Positions 1-13,585 are shown, counted from the first letter of the stretch. The stretch is 64,000 bases of DNA from Brachyhypopomus gauderio (GCF_052324685.1 NC_135228.1:11446215-11510214), one strand, 5' to 3'. Made by a program: numbers and translations. Notes: generated by a model not told the origin, from the letters alone.

Positions 1-78
1 TCCCACTCTCCCTCTCTCTCTCCCTCCTTCCCTCTCTCCCTTTCTCTGCCTCCTTCCCTCTCTCCCTCTCTCTCTCCC
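1..78. repeat. Polypyrimidine (CT-rich) low-complexity tract
   Basis: The window opens in an imperfect C/T-only run built from TCCC and CTCT blocks. It is interrupted only by a few A or G bases. It is a simple repeat and shows no coding sense. Confidence 0.85.
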
Positions 79-720
79 ATGCACACAGTTTCTTGGGGCT
101 CTGCAGGGAGAGCCCACCGCCCCCGCACGTGGAGCGCAGTGTCCGAGGTTCTCGCACGCGCCCAGTTGTCACGATCGCCAGCATTCACACGGTGACCATG
201 ATGCCGCCATCGTGCTCCCGTTTCGAAGGCCGGCAGGTGCAGGGACTCTTCGTGCCGCATGCACGAGCCTCGCCGATCCCAGATGGCCGGGCTTTCCGAC
301 ACCCGGGGCGGGGCTATTTCGAGAACTACCCAAAGCACGGGGAGACATCCTCGTCCCCCGCACAGGGACATGCAGGGAGGGAAAATAGAGAAAAGGAGGG
401 AGGATGAGAAAGAGAGGAGATATGACAAGGGAGGCGGGAGGGAATGAGAGATGGGGGAGAAGTGTGAAAGAAATTAGCGAAAGGGGTAGAAAGTGGGAGA
501 GGCAGATGAGTGACAGACTGACACAGAGCACGACTGTGCTGAGCTCCCTGAAGTTCACTTCCCCTAAATATTGCGCGCCTCGTCTGTGTCTGAATCGGGA
601 CGCGCCCACGAGACATCAGGTGCGCATTGAACCGGATCAAACGAACAACGTTCCAGCGTTAGTCCTCGGATCAAACGCACTTTATTCCAGCCGCAGACCT
701 TGACCTGAATTCAAATTCTG
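79..720. other. GC-rich segment with CpGs, no assignable gene
   Basis: Positions 80-380 and 540-660 are rich in G+C and CpG compared with the AT-rich DNA that follows, like a CpG island or the edge of a promoter. Several overlapping open frames exist on both strands, but they are low-complexity translations of purine- or pyrimidine-rich DNA and match no family I recognise. In human, CPEB4 is the next gene beyond BOD1, so a promoter or 5' exon of a left-hand neighbour is possible. The sequence itself does not show it. Confidence 0.3.
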
Positions 721-976
721 CCACCGGTGAAAACAACACAGTGAGGTGGAATTCAGATTTAATGGAGTCTGTTTAAATAGGTCCTGTCTGTGACTGTATA
801 AACCTAATCCTGTTCATTTCTATCTGTGTTCAAACAATAAACAAAAATACAAAACACTAAAATCTGTATTGATATTGAATGGCAAATCCATGGCCAGTTC
901 AGTTTTTAATGGATCATTTAGACTGGAGAGAGTTTAACTGTTTTAAACCACTGTGAGCTGACATGAGATTGAAATA

Positions 977-990
977 GCGCCCTCTAGTGG
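977..990 (-). promoter_or_regulatory. CTCF-like core motif
   Basis: Read on the minus strand the site is CCACTAGAGGGCGC, which fits the vertebrate CTCF core CCASYAGRKGGC at every position. Occupancy is unknown. It is a sequence match only. Confidence 0.4.
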
Positions 991-1624
991 CCTGGCCCGT
1001 GGCCTCTGTCAAGGGCATTCTAGTAGTGCCTCAGCCTGGGCCTGCACTGCAGATATACAGAAGGAGCAGATGGCCCTGCACTAATATTGATCAGGCAGTT
1101 AATCATCCAAAATGATTCAGAATCAGCATTCCTACTCTGACGATGTTTCTTCAATAATCTTCGCCGACCCACCCAGAAACCATCTTTTGTTTGTATTATG
1201 ATGACTAATATGAGGCTGTGTCTCTAATCGCTCTTGATCTCATTTTCAGTGACGTAACACTCAAGGACAAGTCCCCACATAATTCTGCTTGCTTTGTACA
1301 TAATGGGGAAGAATGTGCTACATTTCATAAAACCAACCAAGAAATGTCAGCCTATTATTAGCATAACCCACCAGTCAACATTGTACAATACCAATACGTT
1401 GTTTGGGGGGGGGGCACGTACTGCACCACCCCACGGACTCAGAACGGATCCACGAGGGCATCGACTGTAATTCACTTCCTCTCGTGTCCCCTCATAAGAG
1501 CCAGCGCCCCCCCCCCCCCGAGCCGGCTGCCCAGGAGCACGTCTTCATTCGGCTCCGCCAGAAGCAGCACCAGGACCCTGGTGAGGAGACAGGGCCGGGG
1601 AGGCACGCCTGATCCACGTCCCTG

Positions 1625-1647
1625 CCCCCCCCCCCCCCCCCCCCCCC
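1625..1647. repeat. Poly(C) run
   Basis: About 23 consecutive C. Such runs often vary in length and are prone to assembly error. Confidence 0.85.
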
Positions 1648-4600
1648 GGGGAGAGAAGATGGGGAACAGCCCCTTTCCCCAAACACTGCGCCATTTATGA
1701 ATTCCTCCCAGTGTGTCAAGACGGAGCAGGCAGCGTGAATTGCATGCCAAGCCCGCTCGTGCTGTACCGTTTCCTGTCTGCCGCGGGGGTTATGGGGGAG
1801 GGGGGGGGGGGAGTCTTGAGGAAACTGGCTGGTAGTGTTGTCAATGTAGCATGAGGGTAAAGAATAGCAAGACTGCTGAGTCAGTGCTTGTTTCTCATTG
1901 GATAGCTCCTACAAGCATACCGGGTTGGGAAGACAACAAATATCATGAAGTGATACAGTATCTTGAGACACCTTTATTCGTTCAGGTTGTAAATCCCTAA
2001 AACGTTGGGTACTGCCTGCCTCTCACAACGCCACTCCGCCATATCCACCTGAAAAGTAGTGGGAGATGGAAAAACTTGGACTTCTACACAACCCCGAATG
2101 TAGAGAGTTAAGACATGAAGACATGGTTGGTGTCCACATTTGCTTCTTTATCTCCTGTGCTGGAGCAGTCATTATAACACAGCCAACAAGCAATATAAGA
2201 TCATGAGCACCAATTAGCACTGAAGCAGCGCTGATTAAGTTTGCCCCTATGGTTGCTGGGCTTGAACTGTAGCTATTTCTGGTAAAAGTTGCCGCTACAC
2301 TAGTTCGCAATATTTTTGAAAATGATTCCCTATCACTGGATACAAGCCCAAAAAACCCATAAAGGACCCTTTCCGTCATTTCAATTACCTTCTTAACACA
2401 GGAGTCATAGCGAAAAACGGACATAATAATAGACCAGGTTCCATAATTGACTGCAGCCATAATGTTCAAAATGGCTGCCATCTGCGAGGTCACAGCTAGG
2501 GCATGTGACGGAATGTTTGAGAAAAACCTAGAAGGTTCTTCACAGGGACCTTCCCTGTGGTCCTGACATCACTGTTACACAACCATGACACCTACCGATA
2601 TGATTACTAACTTGCTGTGCTGGGCGTCGCCCAACTTTTTAAACCTGCGTTCTCCTTCAGCGATGGCGGGGGGGAACGCCTTCTTTACTTGTCCGTCACA
2701 GCCTGCTTTTATCCTTCCCCCCGACATGCGTCTTCCCACACCCAGTTTGCTCTTCTCTATGAATCTAAGACACGTGGTCGAGGCACAAGACGAAGAGCCA
2801 CGTTGTGACCCAACCCACACGGAGACGTGCGGATGCCGTGGCCCAGTTAACTCCAGTCGATGCAACTGCACACTTGGTGGTGTTTTAGTGTGAAGGGATT
2901 TGGGCCTGGGAATTTGCAGGGCTCACAAATTCCCATGTGCTCATGGGGGCTATGTTTAGTCACTCGCTAAGCACTGCAGGTAAAAGATTGAGCTCCCACA
3001 CAAACACACCCAAAAAAGCCCAAGAAAAGACACCAAGCAAATACCAAATGATGAAGCAAGAGCCATATACTCATGCAAAGCTGTACTACAACTCTTCACT
3101 ACCTGGAATGCTGCGACACCCCTATACTCCCTATACACACACACACGCACACACTCGTATATATGTACCCATGCACACCACGGGAGCACAGCCCGCTGCG
3201 GTTCTTTTCAGGTAACCATGCCGACCACGCAGATGGCCGATCCGATCCATTCCAATCAGAGTGATTGCTGCTGCCGCCAGCAGAAAGAATTATTAATAGC
3301 CCGCGGTCTCAGAGCCATGAGAGGCCCATCCTTCTTTCCTGGTGCCTGCTGTCGGTCAAACGCCTACCACCGTCCACCCCTATGAAGAACCGTGTCTTCT
3401 GAGCGCCGAGCGGATGGACAGACATGGAGGAACACCAGGAGGTCACGGTTGAAAGGCCCTGGCTCGTCCAGCCAAATCACTGGTCTGTGAGTGGAGTGTG
3501 TGCAGTGTGTGTGTGTTCTGCAGAGCTATGGAAGAATGTCTCTAGAAACATATTGTTTTATCCTGGCCCACTTGGGAAGCCCTTAAGGTGAAGGGACATT
3601 GACGGAAGTACAGCTAACATCTTGGCTCCCCCAGCAGGACTTTTCTATCTTTTGATTAGTGTGTGGGATGAAGGGCGGATACGTTTACTCAGTGGGTGGG
3701 CACATGGGTGTACACGCCATTGGCTGTTTGACTTCATGGTTTCTCCCATTTGCAGCTGCTGTTCCAGAGACAAGAACACGCTGGGATTAAATCAGGTACT
3801 CTGTCACAGATTACAGTTTAGTGCAGGATTAAATTGCAGCTACAACAGAGGAGAGAGTGTTCTGAGCGTATGGGCCAGGCAGGGAAATTGGACCTCGATG
3901 GCACACTTATTGATTTTAGCCTGCCCAAGCTGGGGCATTTCACTGGGTCACTTTTGCAAACCTCAAAGGCTCCAGACAAACCAAATGACGTCTGCGGCTA
4001 CGAGGCTGTGCATTCTCTTTCACCAGACATGTAAATAAATCATCAGATAATGTGGAGCTCTTGTTCAGTTGAGAAGACATGTAATTCTGATATGATCATC
4101 TTCCCACAAAGATTACTGGATGGCAACACTGTCAATTTCATCTAATGAAGACTTATTTTACTCTCAAGAAACTGGCAGGCGTTCTGAACGACTGCTAAAC
4201 AGCTGAAATGATCCACGCAACCACTAATTAAGCTGACATGAACAGCACGAGTTAATGGGAGTTACGGAATTATGATTCTCAGTCATAACAGACGCATGCA
4301 GGCAAGTTCTGCCCAACACAAGGAGCTAAAATCCTAGATACAACCCACATATATAGTCACAAAACAAAGCCTCACAAAAGAGAACAGTGAACGCTGAGGG
4401 ACTCACTCTATAGACTTATGTGTGTAATATCCATATCTACGAGTCACCCCACTGACTCGTTTCTGATATATATGTAGCTGGCTTGTTTAATTTTTTGACT
4501 GCCAGACTATTGCACTTTAAAAGGCGAGCGAACGTTTCCAACGGCAATTATCTCAGTAGATGAGAAGTGACGATCAGGACGAAATAAAGTCCGTCAACAC

Positions 4601-5730
4601 CCATGTCTTACTGATGGGGAGGCTGAGGAGGAACAAGTTGCCTTGGCAACAGAAAGGACTTGTGTGCTAGCTCATTCGGAGCAGCAAATTAGTTTTTTTT
4701 TCTTTCTTTCTTTTTTTCGTGGAGAACTGGATTCATTTGCGGAGAGCGCTTCGGTTGATGAGCTTTTACCACTGTTTGTTCAATATCTTATGAGATATTG
4801 GGGGAGAAATCCCATGAAGAAACTCCATGGCTTTGCATGGACTGAAAAATACCGGCAACAGATTATATTTCTGTTTGCCGAGTCTAATCGCGTAACCGTT
4901 CAGAGTTGCGCATCTCCGTTGTGTGTGATCAATGAAGACCTCGGCGACAATCAGCTGCCAGACACGAAGACATACACGAAGGTGGAAGGTCAGTATTTGC
5001 CAAACTGAAGTAATGGCTTGTAATGGCTTAATGAAATAAAGGCACTTAATTGATAAACTATATATATCTTGAAGGCAAAGATGCTACACATCACTGAACC
5101 AATACACGAACACGTCTTGTAGATTTAGATTATGCAAAATAAAATAAAAATAAATCCCAGATGTCCTTAAGCAAACTCAAACGCCAAGCTGACTGAAATC
5201 GTGTTTGACCTAATTCGTATGGTTTAACAGTGTGTGTATTATATAATGTTAATAACTGAAAGCAGAGAGCCAGTGTTCAGGCCCCGGGTCATTTCATGTG
5301 CCCGGTTACACAACAGGACAAAAGGCCAAAGAGTTTCGGAGAAGCAGAGCACAGTTCCTTTAGCGTGACCAACACTGAACTCCTTCCTCACTGAACCAAC
5401 ACCGTGGGACCTACTGCTCCTTAACAAAGACCATCAAGACAAGGAGCAATACACACGTCTCCTGTCATATGACGCCTTAATGACTTTTTAAAATCAGCAT
5501 AGCTATGAATGGCCTAGTGCGTATTGTACATCCCTATGTAAATGGTTGGTTTTGTGTAACAAAGATATTTAAATGACTTTGACGAATAGCGTTTTTAAAC
5601 ATTCATTCATTTATTTATTTATTTAAGCTGACAAGATGAAAGACACATATGTTGCAGCACATGGTGGAAAGAAGCTAAGCAATTCACGTTTCATACCGTG
5701 GCAAATTGCACGTAGAGCATGGTGGTATGT

Positions 5731-5743
5731 CGCCATCTAGTGG
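5731..5743 (-). promoter_or_regulatory. CTCF-like core motif
   Basis: The minus strand reads CCACTAGATGGCG, which is compatible with the CTCF core (K=T). It is a motif match only. Confidence 0.3.
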
Positions 5744-6131
5744 TCAAAATTCCCTTTTGCTCAAACTTCCCATGTTACAGCGTTTCTGAGGATCTCTTTA
5801 TGTGTGCCACTATTAGTATGCAAGACCACAAAACTGACTCATACAGCTCCTGTATGCCTATATGGCCGCGTTCATGGAGCAAACAGTTCATTACATACAC
5901 CAAGCAGTGAATGAGAATGTTTATGCAACGACTGTGTCCAGATGGTGAAGAATACTCTGTCAAGCTACAGTAAACCAATGGGCCTTTCTTTAGCGCCCAT
6001 TAGAGGGACCTGCGTGGATCAGGATTTTTTTAAAGAACAGGGTTTCTTTTCTGTGAACTCGTTGGTCAGCATCAAATGACTTTCACCTAGGCGAGGCACC
6101 CATGCCCAAGGCCATCCTGATGAAGAGGTTG

Positions 6132-6135
<4 letters not shown>

Positions 6136-6162
<27 letters not shown>
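6136..6162. repeat. Poly(A) run
   Basis: About 27 consecutive A. No LINE or SINE body is recognisable immediately upstream. Confidence 0.8.
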
Positions 6163-6567
6163 CATGGTTTGTAACACTTCCTCCTCCAGTGTCACCATGG
6201 TGCCGCTCCCTTGTTGCTTAGCAACACCCCCACCCTCTCACCCCTACTCCAGCACACTGAATTGAACGTGGTTTACTTTCATGATATAAGGTTGTGCAGC
6301 ACCCCTGCAGTGTCATTCAGACAAGAGCATCATGACCAGTTTTAATAATTGTATTGATATGAAGTGTACTTTCATATGTGTGGCAGGACTTTGACAGTGA
6401 GTTCACTGCGACAGCACACAGCAGCCTGGTACTGATTGAAGGTCACCTGATGCATAACAATTTCAAATATAATACAGTTGTAAGCAGAAACTGCGAGGGC
6501 CAAGAACTATGTGGATGTCTGTGAAACTACAAAAACAAAGCAGGATTACAGGGCATTACCAGCAACG

Positions 6568-6571
<4 letters not shown>

Positions 6572-6635
<64 letters not shown>
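6572..6635. repeat. (CA)n microsatellite
   Basis: About 32 uninterrupted CA units preceded by CGCACG. Likely polymorphic in length. Confidence 0.95.
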
Positions 6636-6636
<1 letters not shown>

Positions 6637-7538
6637 CAGTGTCCTTGATCTGTGGGGTATATACAATTCCATATAAATCTTTAGATGATTCAGTCAAGTT
6701 TCCTATCCATTAAATGTCTAGTATGGCCATGGTTAGACATCACTTTTTAAACCAGTTTTTCCTCCAGATGTGGAACTATACCCACGGACACAAACCACAG
6801 AGAGGTTTCTAAAGCCAAAACAAACAACACAAAATGGCAGATGCTAACAAAGTGGTTTGCAAATGAAAGTGCAATGCTTAAGAACATAAGCTAAGTGATT
6901 CATGGCCCAATTATTCTTCATTTAAAATGTTTATTTTGTAAAAGCATGGTATGTGACATGTACTAAAGACTAAGTGGGAAAATGTCGAAAGATGTGATTA
7001 ATTGTTTACCATCTAACCATGTTACATACCATTAAGACCATCTAGCCAAATGCGGTACAATACCATTAAACAATACCATTTATCACAGCTATGCTGCATA
7101 TGTGGTATGATGCCACAAATGTTATGCAATATAATTTCCTTAAAAAACAGAATACATGTATAACTAAAGTAGAAAAACTGCATTTAAGTATGCCCCATTT
7201 TAAAAGAATGTAGGCCTATGCATAACTTTTAAAAATGAAAACTAACATCAGCCTGGATCCATTTTGTACGGTAGGTGGCGGTAAACCTCTTTGTAAACAA
7301 GGACTATAACAAAGACGAGGAAGCATTATAACGAGGCCTGTTAACTGTCGGAGTTATTTTATTCTCTTTTCTGTGGTGAAGAGTCGTCACACGGGTTTCC
7401 CCATGTTAAGTTCCTTGTGCAAATCCTCCTTCTTTCCAAAGAACGGAGCTTTCTAAAAACCAAAGGCAAAGCAAATCGGTATCTAGCTAACGTCGCTTCA
7501 CTTGGCTAGCCGGCTGGTTCCTCTGGCTCGGCCCAACG

Positions 7539-8330
7539 ATGGCGGAGAACGCGGCCGGTGCTGCGAGCCTCCCCCCCGGGGACCCGCAGCTCATAGCCCT
7601 GATAGTGGAGCACCTGAAGAACCGAGGCCTGTTCGACGAGTTCAGGAGAGACTGCCTGGCAGACGTGGACACTAAGGTGAACTTTTAACTTGCTAGCAAG
7701 GCTATCTAAACCTAGCTAGCCCGTTTCCCCAAAGTGGCATATTTGTGTGTGTTGAGTTGCCTTCTGCGCTGTCATTCTTGCTCATAGTTGGGACTAGTTT
7801 TCATATAGCGCTACTGACAGGTTTTTGGGTTTCTTTTTTTGATGTGGCTTGCTTGTTGACTCGTGAAATGGGCCCCGTCTAGCCGGCGTACCAGAACTTG
7901 AGACAGAAGGTGGACAACTTCGTTGGGAATCACCTCAGCACGCAAGACTGGAGTCCTTCAATCAACAAGAATCAAGTGCGCAACGGGCTGCGCCAAAGTG
8001 TAGTTCAGTACGTTTCAGTCTCAGACCACATCATCATCATCATCATCATGTGTGGTCTATGAGGTTCTACAGACTACATGCTCGGATATAAAACGTTTGG
8101 ATCGTGTTTTCCGTTTGTTGTGTAGGTCTGGGATGTTGGAGTCCGGGGTGGATCGAATTATAACGCAGGTGGTGGATCCTAAACTGAACCACATCTTCAA
8201 GCCCCACATTGAGAAGGCTATCCACGACTTCCTGTCCTCGGAGAAGAGGGAGGAAGGGCTGTCGAATTCAAACACCGAGACAGAGCAGCAAGACGCAACC
8301 AGTAGCAACACCACACCAAAAACACAATAA
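7539..8330 (+). CDS. bod1: Biorientation of chromosomes in cell division protein 1 (bod1)
   Basis: There are three coding exons: 7539-7676, 7883-8007 and 8126-8330. They have GT/AG ends and consistent phases, giving 468 nt and 155 aa. The protein carries the Bod1/COMPASS-Shg1-type helical core. Blocks [56 protein letters not shown] and [10 protein letters not shown] align almost without gaps to human BOD1 (185 aa). The glycine-rich N terminus of the human protein is missing, which accounts for most of the length difference, and the C-terminal tail is Ser/Thr/Gln-rich instead of Pro-rich. In human cells BOD1 acts at kinetochores and spindle poles in chromosome biorientation and inhibits PP2A-B56. 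The residue aligned with human Thr95, the phosphosite needed for that inhibition, is Asn62 here (7928-7930). The ATG is the first in the GC-rich leader and sits in a YY1-like context (ACGATGGCGG). Confidence 0.95.
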
Positions 8331-9585
8331 GGTACCATTTTAACGGCTTGTTCATGGACTTTGTACAGTGTTTGCCTGTTGACTAAAGTAATGTTTTCAA
8401 AGCCATCATTTTTTAAAACTCTTTTTACAGGTTCAAAGGGCTGCCAAAACATTTAGGTAACATTTTTAAAGAATGAGAACACTGAATGCTCAATTACTGA
8501 CCAAAAAAAGTTGGTATATTTAAATGGACACTTCCACACTCACAGTTTTGCCTTGTACAATCTAGATGCCATGGAACAGTGATGCTGCTTCATGTCGACT
8601 GTGATGGACAGAGTGTCAGTGGAATGACGGAGGCATTTCCTGTGGAGCTGCAGCCAAACTGGAAATGCCAGGCATTTATGGGGAACCAGCTCAGACTGAT
8701 TTGCTTTAAGAGTCCTAGAATGTGCAAGCATGTTAAAAAAAAAAGTGTAGTTTTTCAGCCTGTGCACCATTTGTGACACTGTTTTCTTTCATTCACTCTA
8801 ACACAGGTGAAGGAAGAACTAAATAATTAAAATGAAATTCATCTCATGTAAATGAACTGTTTTTGCAAAGAGATGTGTAAAAAAAAAAAAAAAACCTTTG
8901 GAATTCTGAATTTGTAAAACGCTTCCTTCATCGCGAAATTGTAATGGCGTACGTGGACATGCATGTCTGCAAAGAAACATTACATACTGGGAAAATGCCT
9001 ACACCATTGTATCACTTCTGGAATTGTGTTACAAGTATTGCAACATATTTTGTTGTGGGAAACGTCAAGCATGATGACTGTTTCTTGAGTTTCCTATTTG
9101 TGATGACATGCTAAGGAAGAGAGAAGAGGTCGCTGGCATTTTTGCAATTCCAGCCGGACATTAGGCGAAGCGAATGCCTACAGAAGTTCGTAGTGTTCCT
9201 TCCCAGTGCAGACGTGGTGTTTGGTGATTGAGTCCGTGTGGGAATGAAGGGTCTCGATGCACCGAGCCCCAGTCATTTGGACTACCATTGGATTTCTGTT
9301 GAGGTTTGCTTATTCCTGTCTTTCAGCACTGCTCTTTTGAGAATGTTCAGCGGGTTTAAATGGTTGAGGCAGACACTTGTCTGTTAGGTTTGGTGGTCGT
9401 GTGACCCGTCAGAAGTAAAATACTTTCTTTTTAATGGTGTTGGAATGAATATCTTGCATTGTCTAAAGTTAACAACTTTTTACTTGTGGCCATTTAAAAA
9501 AAAAAAAGCCCCACTTTTAAAATATTTTTTTCCAACATGACTTGGAAGTAATCCTGAGTCCCAAATAAAAGAAACCAGATCCATG
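8331..9585 (+). other. bod1: Probable bod1 3'UTR ending near an AATAAA signal
   Basis: AT-rich sequence without open frames follows the bod1 stop. A consensus AATAAA lies at 9564-9569, followed by a T/GT-rich stretch typical of a cleavage region. The exact cleavage site is inferred. Confidence 0.5.
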
Positions 9586-11499
9586 ATTTATTTTTTTGTT
9601 GTTGTGTGCTGATATATCTACAAGTTGCATATAACCGGTTTATTCAAATGAGCTTATTTTGTTGCATTTCATCTAATGTACACAGTGTTCCATTAATTAC
9701 ATCAGTGGCTTACTCTGGTGATGTAAGTCTCTGGCCTGAGAGCCTTTACCCTCTTCACTGTTTTTAACATGTAATAGCAAGTGAACTAGGTCTGGAGGTC
9801 TGGCCTTATCTCGGGTTTCCAACTCTGGTTTTGGCTATGTGGCCTGTGCCCAAGTTCTGAAACTAGAGTATGCTCATGCCAATTAAAGAGACACTGTCTC
9901 CCCCGGTCTCCAACCCGCTGTGGTGAAACTCGATCCCACCATGGTCTGGAAGGCACAATGCAGGCTGAATGGGAGAATGAGAGCTGCCTGTTGGCCACTA
10001 ACATGCTGTCAGGGTGAACGTTCATCTCTGGGATCCCAGCACTGTTGGCCTATACCACTCCGCCTTCTCCTGAATAGTGGTAATGGAAGTAAGAGTTTTA
10101 TACGACAGTGAATTCTATTTTAAAAAAAAGTATCTAATAGTGAATAATGATGGAACAGGGAGGTTATGTACTAATCAAAAGAATATATTGGGTTTAGGGA
10201 CATTTCTGAGGAAGACACCACAAGGTGGCATGATTTAATCAACCATCACCTTCCCCCTAGTATCACAATTACTGAGCAATGTCAAGTAAAGCTGCATAAG
10301 CGTGAATGACTGACACGCTGAAGTGAGGTTAGTTTACACAGCTAATGGTTTTGTGCAGATAATGGCAGTGTGTTATTCTAAGAATTACATGCAGCTATCG
10401 TCTGCAAAAGAATTTAGGTCTCAGATTTCGTCTCCATCAGACATTAAGCTCACAAAGTGTCGAAGCGATTTCTCAGACGAAGAAAACCTACATTGTGTGA
10501 GGAGAGGAGTTATGCAGCACGTTTGGCCTGCGACATGCAGCAATTAAATCCCGTTGCCCTTGGAGAGCTCTGTTAATGTAGTGTGAAATTGTATGTTCAG
10601 GGCTTCGCGGGGGGGGTGAGGGGTGAGGGTTAAGGGAAGTCTCAGCTGACGTTGCATTTGTCTTCTGGACATTTATAAATCACCAGAGTAATTACTGAAT
10701 TATCCGCCCCCACCTCGACAGAAACACATCTGTCCAGCTGCAGCCTGCTCTTGAGTTGGGCTTGCACAGGCCAAAGCCCAGGCAGCAAAAGTTAAATCCC
10801 CCTTGCTCTGCAAACCCCTGCTGCATCTGTTGAATTTAATTGCACCCTCCCCCCACCCCACCCCACCCCCAAAACCACTTTTGCGCCTGATGGTGGAGGA
10901 GATTCATTACATCTAGTGGCTAGCTGAGATTGGCTGTAGGCAGGCCAGATGTGCAAAAGCCCAAGTGCATTGTTCCACCGACCAGGCGACGTAGTTTCCA
11001 GCGCAGCTAATCCTGGGAATAGAGGTGCCTTTGTGTCAGGCAGGGCTGTCAACGGCTAACAATGACGGTTGCTTATTTCGTTCTAATTGTTTGGAGAGAT
11101 GTTTGGTGGCTGGTAATGGGTCCCAGTATACTACAGACATTCCCAGTTAACATTTCCAGATATGGAGATGTTTTGTGGTATCATCCAGCTTTCACATTAT
11201 TACCAAAATGTCTGATTGAGAGTTTTTGTTTTTCATTGGAGTGTCTTTGCTATGAATGTGGGTTCTTTAGAAGACCCTCAATTTCTGGGCAAGATAGTTA
11301 TGAAAGACAACAAAATTTATGTATATAGGACTCATAACAGTAAAATAAAGGACAAACGTTACGGACAATTACAAAGTTAACGACAAACATTCATTTGACT
11401 CAACACAATAAATATCTTCAAATCATGTTCTTTAAGCTCATGTCGATTCAGCAGATCCCTCCAGAGAGCCCAGTGTAGATGTCAGCACTCGCCTAATTT

Positions 11500-12120
11500 C
11501 ACTGATTTATCAACCCGTTTTTTGGCACTGTGCTGAGACACACGTTCTCCACTGCACTGTTGAACACTGATCTGTTGAGCTTCTCTCTTACGGGACACTG
11601 CGCATGATTTCTGCTGTTGCACAAGTTCAAAGTTTTGCACATCACATTCCAGCGAACCTTCTCTCCATCCACAATGGTTGCACGTGCCACTTTGACCTGC
11701 TCCACTGATCTTGGTGCGTTGTGTTTGTGTTCCTTGACAACGCTGATCTTACGTGATGGCGTGGTCCTTGGAACATTGCAGTCACGGCGGAGAATACGAC
11801 CTTCCCACATTAGCCATGCTAAGAGCATTTCCAGTCAAGTTCTAACTCCTGATGAATGGCATGCGATTTTTCAGGCTGCAGCAGAGCGGAATTGAAGCTC
11901 AGGCCGTGCCTATAGCCATTACCATTCACAGCTAATTTTTTAGGCCAGTGGGATAAACAGAGGGAATGCGTATGGTCATTTTCAAGTAGGAGAATGTGAA
12001 ACTCCTCAGGAATGTCAAGCAGGAGAACATTTTGGCTTTGCACCATTCTTTATCAACTGGAACATCTTCGTTTATCTCAATACGACCATTGGCCGTATTC
12101 AGCTGTAGGTCTGATGGTCA
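11500..12120 (-). mobile_element. Possible decayed retroelement gag-pol fragment
   Basis: Two minus-strand open frames (11819-12046 and 11499-11828) and a third reading just upstream look like one broken coding sequence. The upstream reading contains LNTANGRIEI and is followed by a segment with ILLLEN. This resembles the LNTANG...LLLENTP motif of the gag-protease region in some retrotransposon polyproteins. Frameshifts separate the pieces. The rest (for example VARATIVDGEKVRWNVM) I do not recognise, so the class is not assigned. Confidence 0.3.
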
Positions 12121-12440
12121 AGGAGTTCCAAGACCTGTACTCCTCTCCAAAGCTCCTTCTCTTAACATAATGCTCTGTCACAAACTGCCACACCACATCC
12201 GAGTGACAGAAAAGCTGTCCAATCCCCCACCCCACAATGGCCAGCCACTCCCCGCCCCTTCGCGCTATAGGTTTTCCACAGCTGCATGGCTCTTAACATG
12301 ATATGGTGCAAGAGTTCATGAGCAGGCCTATTTGCAAGAAAGTGTTTGTGGGACGGGTCGCTTGGTGATCATCAGCAAGGTCGACTGAGGTTTACGCCAC
12401 GAGGTTGTGAAAATCCTTTGGGGGTTTGTGTGAAGGTGAA

Positions 12441-12465
12441 TGAGTGTGTGTGTGTGTGTGTGCGC
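12441..12465. repeat. (TG)n / (CG)n short tandem repeat
   Basis: TG units pass into a short alternating CG stretch, which is potentially Z-DNA forming. Confidence 0.8.
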
Positions 12466-12695
12466 GCGTGCGTAGAGTGGACACGGGGGCAGAGACGGTA
12501 CAAATGTGGCGGTGGGGCGTTTGGAGGGCTGTCTCAGAATAAACACTTCCCCAAGTGAGATATCTTGTTTGAAACACCACCTGGCAAAGTGGGGCGGTGG
12601 GGGGTGGTGAGTAATCTATAAGATCTCCCAGGCACGTGATCACTCTGGCAAAGAGCCTAAGCTGCTGTCACAAGGGATGACCCAACCCCCTCCCA

Positions 12696-12723
12696 ACACA
12701 CACACACACACACACACACACAC
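12696..12723. repeat. (CA)n microsatellite
   Basis: About 14 CA units flanked by C-runs. Confidence 0.9.
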
Positions 12724-13579
12724 CCCTTTACACAAGTCAGGAGGCCCCTGTACATTGAAGAAAGTGACCTGGAGGTTAAGGGCCTCTCAGTAAAGCAGTG
12801 TTTTACTGTAAGCACCTTGGCTGTGTTCTCCTGAGAGCAGAAATGCCACTCATGTTAGGCCCACTGGCTCAGATGCGATGAGCGCACATTCTCCGTGAGG
12901 CGGGAAAGGGATCAGCCCATAGCCCCGCCCCCACCTACACCCCGCCCCCATTAGCAGACATATGAGAAGAAGCACTTTGAAGAACATTATGAAAATAACT
13001 GCGAATACACAGCGTGTGCCTGAGATGTTCAAGAAATTTACTACAGTAGTTTTAGCTGAGTACAGTCCCTTAGCTTCTGTTAAACACTCAGTAAGTTTAA
13101 CTTTGTATAAACATTTTACCATCTAATCCTCTAGATACAACACACCATTTACCAAGTCATGTTAATTCAGATCGTATTTACTAATCAGTAATCATTGGAG
13201 AACTGGGATTTCCTTTCAGGCAGTGATAATCTGCTGGAAAATCTGATGAGATTTTGCAGGAATCTTGCTGGATCTTGCAGGAAAAACATACAAAGTGTCT
13301 CTTTAAAGCACAACTGGAGGTTTGAAACCACTATGTTGATAGTGAAATGATGGAATATTCCCAGTTACACTTTGGCTTCAAATTTTCTATGTCCCTTATT
13401 TACCAGTTTGACTTTAGATGGTTAATATTCTTTTGAACTCTCTAGTGTAAATGAAAGCATGCAGTAACTTTACTATACTGCACTATACTGTAGTGTTTAA
13501 AGAGTCAACATACTTGTTCCAGTTTATTAGCTAGTAGTCCCATCCATTTATAAGCTCAGTCAACTGCATTTAAATACAC

Positions 13580-13585
<6 letters not shown>

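Larger units (their letters stand above)
721..7260. other. Intergenic, AT-rich, repeat-bearing
   Basis: No supported gene. The interval holds C-runs (about 1510-1519 and 1625-1647), a G-run near 1800, a poly(A) run at 6136-6162, a long CA microsatellite at 6572-6635 and two CTCF-like motifs (977-990, 5731-5743). A 156-codon open frame on the minus strand (2023-2493) and a 121-codon plus frame (4643-5008, no good ATG) resemble nothing I know and have no splice or promoter context. Confidence 0.6.

Noticed and set aside
2023-2493. 156-codon minus-strand frame
   Set aside because: Not recognised, begins at GTG (next ATG a few codons in), and has no splice or promoter context. It could be an old transposon piece but nothing identifies it.
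4643-5008. 121-codon plus-strand frame with protein-like C-terminal half
   Set aside because: Needs a TTG start, has a phenylalanine run from a T-tract, and matches no family. Kept only as a note in the intergenic entry.
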